A stretch of 64,000 bases of DNA from Hyphomicrobiales bacterium (lineage in GTDB: Bacteria; Pseudomonadota; Alphaproteobacteria; Rhizobiales; Beijerinckiaceae): assembly GCA_027489955.1 (NCBI GenBank), contig JAIXYZ010000009.1, forward strand, positions 85,071 through 149,070, in the 5' to 3' direction. A model generated the notes under the pieces. That model was given only the letters and a program-made list of their open reading frames with translations. It had not been told where the DNA came from and ran no database searches. Below are positions 59,444 to 64,000 of the stretch, in pieces. The stretch's first letter is position 1; every line of letters starts with the position of its first letter. A program made the translations under genes and the position numbers.

Positions 59444-60568
59444 ATGAAGCGACTTCTCAAGCTCTGCCTTGCGACCTTCGCCGCCGCCGCGGCGCTGGCC
59501 GTGACGGCCGCAGCGCCGGCCGCGGCCATGTCGCGCATCAAGGATCTCGCTGCCGTCGAGGGCGTGCGCCAGAACCAGCTGGTCGGTTACGGCCTCGTGG
59601 TCGGCCTCAACGGCACGGGCGATACGCTCAACAACATCCCCTTCACCAAGCAGTCGCTGCAGGCGATGCTGGAGCGGCTGGGCGTCAACACCCGCGGCGC
59701 GACGCTGCGGACGGCGAACATCGCCGCGGTCATGGTCACGGCCAACCTCCCCGCCTTCGGCACGCAGGGCACGCGCATCGACGTCACCGTCTCCGCGCTG
59801 GGCGATGCCAAGTCGCTGCAGGGCGGCACGCTGCTGGTGACGCCGCTGATGGGCGCCGACGGCGAGGTCTATGCGGTCGCCCAGGGCTCCCTCGCCATCG
59901 CCGGCTTCTCGGCCGAGGGCGACGCGGCCAAGGTCACCCGGGGCGTGCCCACCGTCGGGCGCATCGCCAATGGCGGCGTCATCGAGCGCGAGATCGAATT
60001 CAAGCTACAGAACCAGCGCCAGCTGCGCCTCGCGCTGCGCAACCCGGACCTGACGACCGCGCGGCGCATCGCCGCCGCGATCAACGATTTCATCGGCACG
60101 GAGACCGCCGAGCCGCTGGACCCCGCCAGCATCGCGATCCAGGTGCCCGCCCGCTACCAGGGCAACATGATCCGCCTGCTCACCGAGATCGAGCAGCTGC
60201 AGATCGAGCCCGACACCGGGGCCCGGATCGTCATCGACGAGCGCTCGGGCATCATCGTCATGGGCAAGGACGTGCGCGTGTCCACCGTGGCGATCGCCCA
60301 GGGCAACCTGACCGTCACGATCTCCGAGCAGCCGCAGGTGAGCCAGCCCGCGCCCCTTTCCCGCGGACAGACGACCGTCGTGCCGCGCACGGGCGTCAAG
60401 GTCGATACGGGCGAGGGCAACAAGCTCGCCATCGTCAAGGACAGCGTGACGCTGAAGGATCTCGTGGACGGCCTCAATGCCCTCGGCATCGGCCCCCGCG
60501 ACATGATCGCGATCCTCCAGGCGGTGAAATCCGCCGGAGCCCTCCAGGCCGATATCGAGGTGATGTGA
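59444..60568 (+). CDS. flgI: Flagellar P-ring protein FlgI
   Basis: 374-residue P-ring subunit. A signal peptide (about residues 1-27, cleavage after PAAA) precedes MSRIKDLAAVEGVRQNQLVGYGLVVGLNGTGDTLNNIPFTKQSL and IVIDERSGIIVMGKDVRVSTVAIAQGNLTV. The ATG at 59444 is 23 bases after the predicted sigma-54 start. Its stop overlaps the next gene's ATG by one base. Confidence 0.96.
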   Translation: MKRLLKLCLATFAAAAALAVTAAAPAAAMSRIKDLAAVEGVRQNQLVGYGLVVGLNGTGDTLNNIPFTKQSLQAMLERLGVNTRGATLRTANIAAVMVTANLPAFGTQGTRIDVTVSALGDAKSLQGGTLLVTPLMGADGEVYAVAQGSLAIAGFSAEGDAAKVTRGVPTVGRIANGGVIEREIEFKLQNQRQLRLALRNPDLTTARRIAAAINDFIGTETAEPLDPASIAIQVPARYQGNMIRLLTEIEQLQIEPDTGARIVIDERSGIIVMGKDVRVSTVAIAQGNLTVTISEQPQVSQPAPLSRGQTTVVPRTGVKVDTGEGNKLAIVKDSVTLKDLVDGLNALGIGPRDMIAILQAVKSAGALQADIEVM

Positions 60569-60963
60569 TGGCAGCCCCTCTCGCCGCCCTGGCGCCCCTG
60601 GCCCTCAACGTCGCCACGAAAGTGGCCGGCAAGGTCGCGGACGCCGTGACGTCCTCCGCCTCCGGCACGCGCAGCACCGAGGACCGCCTCGCCGCGCTCG
60701 ATCTCCGGACCCGCGCCAAGATCGAGAAGACCTCGACCGACTTCGAGGCGGTGTTCCTGGAGAACATGCTCGGCCAGATCTTCGCCTCGACCGGGTCTGA
60801 AGGGCCGCTCGGCCAGAACGGCACCGGCGGCGACGCCTACAAGTCCATGCTGGTCAACGAATACGCCCGGACGATCACCAAGTCCGGCGGCGTCGGCATC
60901 GCCAATTCGGTCATGTCCGAGATGATCCGCATCCAGGAGCGGGCCGCGGGAGGCCCGGCATGA
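60568..60963 (+). CDS. flgJ: FlgJ-type rod-binding protein (CheL-like)
   Basis: 131-residue protein with only the rod-binding part of FlgJ and no peptidoglycan hydrolase domain. KTSTDFEAVFLENMLGQIFASTGSEGPLGQ and YKSMLVNEYARTITKSGGVGIANSVMSEMIR match the rod-binding family. In rhizobia the same single-domain protein has been called CheL. The ATG overlaps the flgI stop and its own stop overlaps the next ATG, so the three are translationally coupled. Confidence 0.85.
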   Translation: MAAPLAALAPLALNVATKVAGKVADAVTSSASGTRSTEDRLAALDLRTRAKIEKTSTDFEAVFLENMLGQIFASTGSEGPLGQNGTGGDAYKSMLVNEYARTITKSGGVGIANSVMSEMIRIQERAAGGPA

Positions 60964-61433
60964 CCGCGATGCGCGAGACCCAGGCGCCGCGGATCGCGGG
61001 CGCCCGCGACGCCGCCGACCTGGCCGACGCCGTCATGGAGACCATGCGCACCTTGGGCGCGCTCCTCGACGAGGAGACGGCATTGCTGCGCGCCGGCAAG
61101 GTTTCGGCGGCCCTGAAGCTGGAGGCCCGCAAGGGTGAGCTGGCCGGCGCCTACATGAAGGGGCTGGAGAGCATCAAGGCGAATGCGCTGGCCATCGCGC
61201 GCCATGCGCCCGATTCGATGACCGCGCTCAAGCAGGCGCACGAGACGTTCAGCCAGACCATCGCCCTCAACCACGCCGTCCTCGCCACGGCGCATGCGGT
61301 GTCGGAAGGCATCGTGCGGGGGCTGGCCAACGAAGCCGCCGCGACGCCGCGCGCATCGGGCTACGGGCCCGGTCCGGCGCCGAAATCCGCCGGTCCGGCG
61401 GTGCAGTCGATCGCGGTCTCCCGCAAGCTCTGA
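60960..61433 (+). CDS. FlgN-like flagellar chaperone
   Basis: 157-residue helical, charged protein. The pattern MRTLGALLDEETALLRAGKVSAALKLEARKGELAGAYMKGLESI is like FlgN export chaperones, which bind hook-associated proteins FlgK and FlgL. It is coupled to the FlgJ-type gene by a 4-base overlap (ATGA). The C-terminal 35 residues are low-complexity. It ends 145 bases before the FlaG-like gene. Confidence 0.7.
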   Translation: MTAMRETQAPRIAGARDAADLADAVMETMRTLGALLDEETALLRAGKVSAALKLEARKGELAGAYMKGLESIKANALAIARHAPDSMTALKQAHETFSQTIALNHAVLATAHAVSEGIVRGLANEAAATPRASGYGPGPAPKSAGPAVQSIAVSRKL

Positions 61434-61455
61434 GGCGCGGCCCTGGCCGCAACAA

Positions 61456-61473
61456 TCGCTAAAATCTTAGCGA
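61456..61473. promoter_or_regulatory. Perfect inverted repeat after the FlgN-like gene
   Basis: TCGCTAA-AATC-TTAGCGA is a 7-bp stem with a four-base loop, 23 bases after the stop. No T-run follows. It could end the flgI operon transcript or be an operator for the FlaG-like gene, which starts 106 bases downstream in an A+T-rich region. Confidence 0.45.
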
Positions 61474-61578
61474 AATATTCAGATTCGATTCACCGCGCTC
61501 CTCAATCCTCCTTTCAAGTTTCGCTGCGACACTCATTTCTAGGATTGCGTCGTTGCGTCGAAACCACGGGAGGTTGTC

Positions 61579-62007
61579 GTGAAGACCGCGCCAATCGTAG
61601 GCCTTCCGCCCGCAGCGTTCACCTCGCTGGCGGGTTTTGCCCGTCCTGATGCGGGAGCCTTGGCCACGGTCGCGCCGCGCCCGTCCTATGGCGCCGCAGC
61701 GTCCGGCCAGCCGCCCGGTCAGGGAACCCCCTTCACCGCGCCGGCAACGCGCCTCACCCTCTCCGCAGAGGCCCAGCAGCGGGCCGGCCGCGAGGCCCTT
61801 CTGCGGGACGTGATCGACCGGAACCTGACCCTGGATCCCGACCTGCGGGAAGTGGTGTATCAGGCCGTCGACACGCGCTCGGGCGAGATCGTCTTCCAGG
61901 TGCCGAACGAGTCGGCCCTGAAGATGCGGATCTACACGCGCACCGTCGCGGCCGAACCAACGATCCGCGCCGTCGACACCCAGCCCGTCATCACCCGCGA
62001 GGCCTGA
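61579..62007 (+). CDS. FlaG-like flagellar protein
   Basis: 142-residue protein starting at a GTG with GGGAGG six bases upstream. The first 65 residues are Pro/Ala/Gly-rich and disordered; the C-terminal half, with VIDRNLTLDPDLREVVYQAVDTRSGEIVFQVPNESALKMRIYTR, resembles the FlaG core (D-x-x-T/S-G-E-x-V/I-x-x-I/V-P). FlaG proteins affect filament length; the identification rests on this motif and on position before the flagellin genes. Confidence 0.6.
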   Translation: MKTAPIVGLPPAAFTSLAGFARPDAGALATVAPRPSYGAAASGQPPGQGTPFTAPATRLTLSAEAQQRAGREALLRDVIDRNLTLDPDLREVVYQAVDTRSGEIVFQVPNESALKMRIYTRTVAAEPTIRAVDTQPVITREA

Positions 62008-62120
62008 AGCCGCCTGCCTCTGGCGGCGCGCGAAAGGCTCGCGCGGCGGCGCCCGGTTAACCTTAATAATCCGTCTCGTTTTACCCGCCATTAACCCTCT
62101 TTGGCGCACATTCGCGTCGG

Positions 62121-62147
62121 ACCGGGCCCCAGAAGGCGCGGCCCGGT
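62121..62147 (+). promoter_or_regulatory. Hairpin in the leader of flagellin 1
   Basis: ACCGGGCC and GGCCCGGT form a perfect 8-bp stem with an 11-base loop, ending 36 bases before the flagellin ATG and 23 before the shared CAGAAAGG leader element. A hairpin at nearly the same distance precedes flagellin 2. Confidence 0.5.
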
Positions 62148-62183
62148 GGCAGAAGCGAATCTTGTCACCAGAAAGGGACACCT

Positions 62184-63044
62184 ATGGCAGACGTCACCCT
62201 TACCGCCGCGATGCGCACCAACCTGCTGTCCATCCAGCAGACGGAAAGCATGATCGGCGTGGCCCAGAACCGGCTCGCGACGGGCAAGAAAGTGAACTCC
62301 GCGATCGACGATCCGCGGAACTTCTTTACCGCAGCCTCCCTGAACTATCGCGCGGGCGACCTCAGCCGTCGGCTCGATGGCATCGGGCTCGCGATCAAGA
62401 CGTTCGAAGCGGCGGACAAGGGCATCAAGGCGATCACCAAGATCGTCGAGAGCATGGCCGCGATCGCGAAGGAAGCGCTTGATTCCACGTCTCCGACGCA
62501 GCGCGCGACTCTCGGCGCCCAGTTCAACACCCTTCGTCTCCAGCTCATCGACGTGGCCGAGGATTCGGGCTTCAACGGCACGAACCTCCTCGCGGGCAAC
62601 ACGCTCACCGTCCAGTTCAACGAGGCCGGCACCAATAACCTGGCGCAGGTCGGCGTGGACTGGACCCAGGGCGGCACCGCCGCCGTGAGCATCGTTGCCG
62701 CCGACGTGTCGGGCGATGACGCGGTGACGGACTGGAACGCCGCGACGCTCGCCAGCGGCGCGACCGCCATCAACGCGTCCATCGCGCTGGTGAACACGGC
62801 GCTCTCGACGCTCCGCACCCAGGCCGCGGCCTTCGGTTCGTCGCTGAACATCGTGAAGACCCGCGAGGAGTTCACCAAGGAAATGGTCGCCAACCTCAAG
62901 GCCGGCGCGGACAACCTCGTCCTCGCCGACATCAACGAGGAGAGCGCCAACCTGCTCACGCTTCAGACGCGTCAGCAGCTCGGCGTCCAGGCGCTGTCGC
63001 TCGCCAACCAGTCCCAGCAGTCGGTCCTCCGCCTGTTCAGCTGA
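62184..63044 (+). CDS. Flagellin, first of two
   Basis: 286-residue flagellin of the short alphaproteobacterial kind. The D0/D1 N-terminus is LTAAMRTNLLSIQQTESMIGVAQNRLATGKKVNSAIDDPRNFFTA and the C-terminus TREEFTKEMVANLKAGADNLVLADINEESANLLTLQTRQQLGVQALSLANQSQQSVLRLF. The variable middle (about 125-195) is small. Ribosome site AGAAAGGG precedes the ATG. Its first 125 residues are close to the second flagellin downstream. A terminator follows. Confidence 0.97.
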   Translation: MADVTLTAAMRTNLLSIQQTESMIGVAQNRLATGKKVNSAIDDPRNFFTAASLNYRAGDLSRRLDGIGLAIKTFEAADKGIKAITKIVESMAAIAKEALDSTSPTQRATLGAQFNTLRLQLIDVAEDSGFNGTNLLAGNTLTVQFNEAGTNNLAQVGVDWTQGGTAAVSIVAADVSGDDAVTDWNAATLASGATAINASIALVNTALSTLRTQAAAFGSSLNIVKTREEFTKEMVANLKAGADNLVLADINEESANLLTLQTRQQLGVQALSLANQSQQSVLRLFS

Positions 63045-63070
63045 ACGCGACGACGTTTTCCAACCCAGAG

Positions 63071-63105
63071 AACGCAGGCGAAGCCCCGGCTTCGCCTGCG
63101 TTTTT
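63071..63105 (+). terminator. Rho-independent terminator after flagellin 1
   Basis: AACGCAGGCGAAG-CCCCGG-CTTCGCCTGCGTT is a 13-bp stem followed by TTTCGTTTC. It makes each flagellin gene its own transcription unit. Confidence 0.93.
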
Positions 63106-63145
63106 CGTTTCGGCGCGGCCGCACGACAAGGCTCCGTAAACTTTC

Positions 63146-63176
63146 ACGGACGGTCCGTCCGCTCCGGTTACGGACC
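63146..63176. promoter_or_regulatory. Palindromic operator-like cluster upstream of flagellin 2
   Basis: CGGACGG-T-CCGTCCG (63147-63161) is a perfect 7-1-7 palindrome, and its GGTCCGT half is inverted again as ACGGACC at 63170-63176. The repeated ACGGAC unit lies 84-114 bases before the second flagellin ATG, within its promoter region; it may be an activator or repressor site. No sigma-54 motif is evident here. Confidence 0.4.
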
Positions 63177-63208
63177 ATTAAGCACCCGCCTGCGAAGGTG
63201 CACGGGAT

Positions 63209-63225
63209 CGAGGCAGGACGCCTCG
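63209..63225 (+). promoter_or_regulatory. Hairpin in the leader of flagellin 2
   Basis: CGAGGC-AGGAC-GCCTCG is a perfect 6-bp stem, ending 34 bases before the ATG. With the flagellin 1 hairpin at 36 bases, it suggests a shared leader structure, although the sequences differ. Confidence 0.5.
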
Positions 63226-63259
63226 TTCGAGCATTGCGTATTCCAGAAAGGAAACACCC

Positions 63260-64000
63260 ATGTCGGGTATCACTCTGACCGGTGCGATGCGCACCAACCT
63301 GCTGGCGATCCAGAACACGGAAAGCCTGATCTCGGTCGCCCAGAACCGTCTCGCCACCGGCAAGAAGGTCAATTCCGCGATCGACGACCCCCGCAACTTC
63401 TTCACCTCGGCCGCGCTCAACAACCGCGCCGGCGACCTGACCCGCCGCATGGACGGCATCGGGCTCGCGATCAAGACCTTCGAGGCCGCCGACAAGGGCA
63501 TCAAGGCCATGACGAAGGTGGTGGAGAGCATGGCCGCCATCGCCAAGCAGGCGCTCGACTCCACGTCGGCCGCCGAGCGCGAGACCCTCGGCGCCCAGTT
63601 CAATACGCTTCGCCTCCAGCTCATCGACGTGGCCGAGGATTCGGGCTTCAACGGCACGAACCTGCTCGGCGGCGGCACGCTGACCGTGGCCTTCAACGAG
63701 AGCGGCACGAACTCGCTCTCGCAGACGGGCGCGACCTACACGACTGGCGGCGCCGACGAGGCGGTCGACATCGTGGCGGCGGTTGCCGACGACGCCGGCG
63801 CCGACGCCAACACCAACTGGGCCGCTGCCACGCTGTCCAACGGTGCCACGGCGATCAACGCCTCGATCACGCTGGTCAACTCGGCTCTGTCCACGCTGCG
63901 GACCCAGGCTGCGGCCTTCGGCTCGTCGCTGAACATCGTGAAGGCCCGTGAGGACTTCACCAAGGACATGGTCTCCACGCTGAAGTCCGGCGCGGACAAC
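63260..64000 (+). CDS. Flagellin, second copy, 3' end missing
   Basis: The first 247 codons of a flagellin gene that continues beyond the window. The N-terminus MSGITLTGAMRTNLLAIQNT closely parallels flagellin 1 over the D0/D1 region. The middle part (about residues 145-200, SLSQTGATYTTGGADEAVDI) is more divergent and slightly longer than in flagellin 1, and the sequence resumes close identity at TLRTQAAAFGSSLNIVK. The ribosome site AGAAAGGA precedes the ATG; the leader element CAGAAAGG is shared with flagellin 1. Confidence 0.95.
   Translation, partial: MSGITLTGAMRTNLLAIQNTESLISVAQNRLATGKKVNSAIDDPRNFFTSAALNNRAGDLTRRMDGIGLAIKTFEAADKGIKAMTKVVESMAAIAKQALDSTSAAERETLGAQFNTLRLQLIDVAEDSGFNGTNLLGGGTLTVAFNESGTNSLSQTGATYTTGGADEAVDIVAAVADDAGADANTNWAAATLSNGATAINASITLVNSALSTLRTQAAAFGSSLNIVKAREDFTKDMVSTLKSGADN

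Noticed and set aside
62110..62124. Possible sigma-54 promoter before flagellin 1 (TTTGGCGCACATTCGC)
   Set aside because: GG and GC are nine bases apart, not ten, and the surrounding bases do not match the consensus.

Overview
The window is a high-GC (roughly two thirds G+C), densely coded chromosomal segment from an alphaproteobacterium, most likely of the order Hyphomicrobiales (Rhizobiales). The basis is a CckA kinase gene downstream of fliQ-fliR-flhB, a FliX gene divergent from flgI, alphaproteobacterial LexA-type and CtrA-type sites, a DksA that lacks most zinc cysteines, and short flagellin genes of the rhizobial kind. I could not fix the genus from the sequence alone. No tRNA, rRNA, CRISPR array, insertion sequence, integrase or phage gene was seen.

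Layout. 1-3.1 kb: the end of a branched-chain amino acid ABC transporter operon (livG partial, livF, a small membrane protein, the binding protein). 3.2-20 kb: housekeeping and metabolic genes on both strands: ccdA-like, a DadA-like FAD enzyme, a bile acid/Na+ symporter-family protein, rpe, purB, a DUF2314 protein, a methyltransferase-like protein, two alpha/beta hydrolase-type genes, a large DUF2235 membrane protein, a Spy/CpxP-like protein, rpsD, murI, a Tat-exported amine oxidase and trmJ. 20.2-26.6 kb: a signalling cluster with two receiver-only regulators, a large hybrid histidine kinase with a C-terminal Hpt domain, and a chemoreceptor. 26.7-38.1 kb: acyl-CoA dehydrogenase, icd, a VWA protein with four tandem repeats, alaS, recA with an SOS box, a Tat-exported kelch protein and a small secreted protein.

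38.2-64 kb is a flagellar supercluster. One leftward operon runs flgB-flgC-fliE-fliQ-fliR-flhB-cckA; opposite it lie fliO and fliP. A second leftward operon runs fliL-fliM-DUF6468-motE-like, followed by a 1,178-residue secreted helical-repeat protein. Rightward genes are flgF-flgG-flgA-flgH and flgI-flgJ-like-flgN-like, then a FlaG-like gene and two flagellin genes, the second running off the window. A GST/HxlR pair, dksA and fliX sit between these blocks. Sequence signals suggest the Caulobacter-type hierarchy: TTAA-N7-TTAA CtrA-type boxes before early operons (fliL, flgB/fliO, fliX) and GG-N10-GC sigma-54 promoters before the later rod and ring genes (flgF, flgI). CckA, which feeds phosphate to CtrA, is encoded at the end of one of those early operons.

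Intergenic gaps near 4, 9.3, 14.3, 29.4 and 37.3 kb are filled by several families of dispersed palindromic repeats, in the 9 and 14 kb gaps in the same order. I did not find a clear defence, secretion or biosynthetic island. The strongest leads for something undescribed are the secreted repeat protein next to the motor operon, the VWA protein with tandem repeats, the matched hairpins in the two flagellin leaders and the composite repeats.
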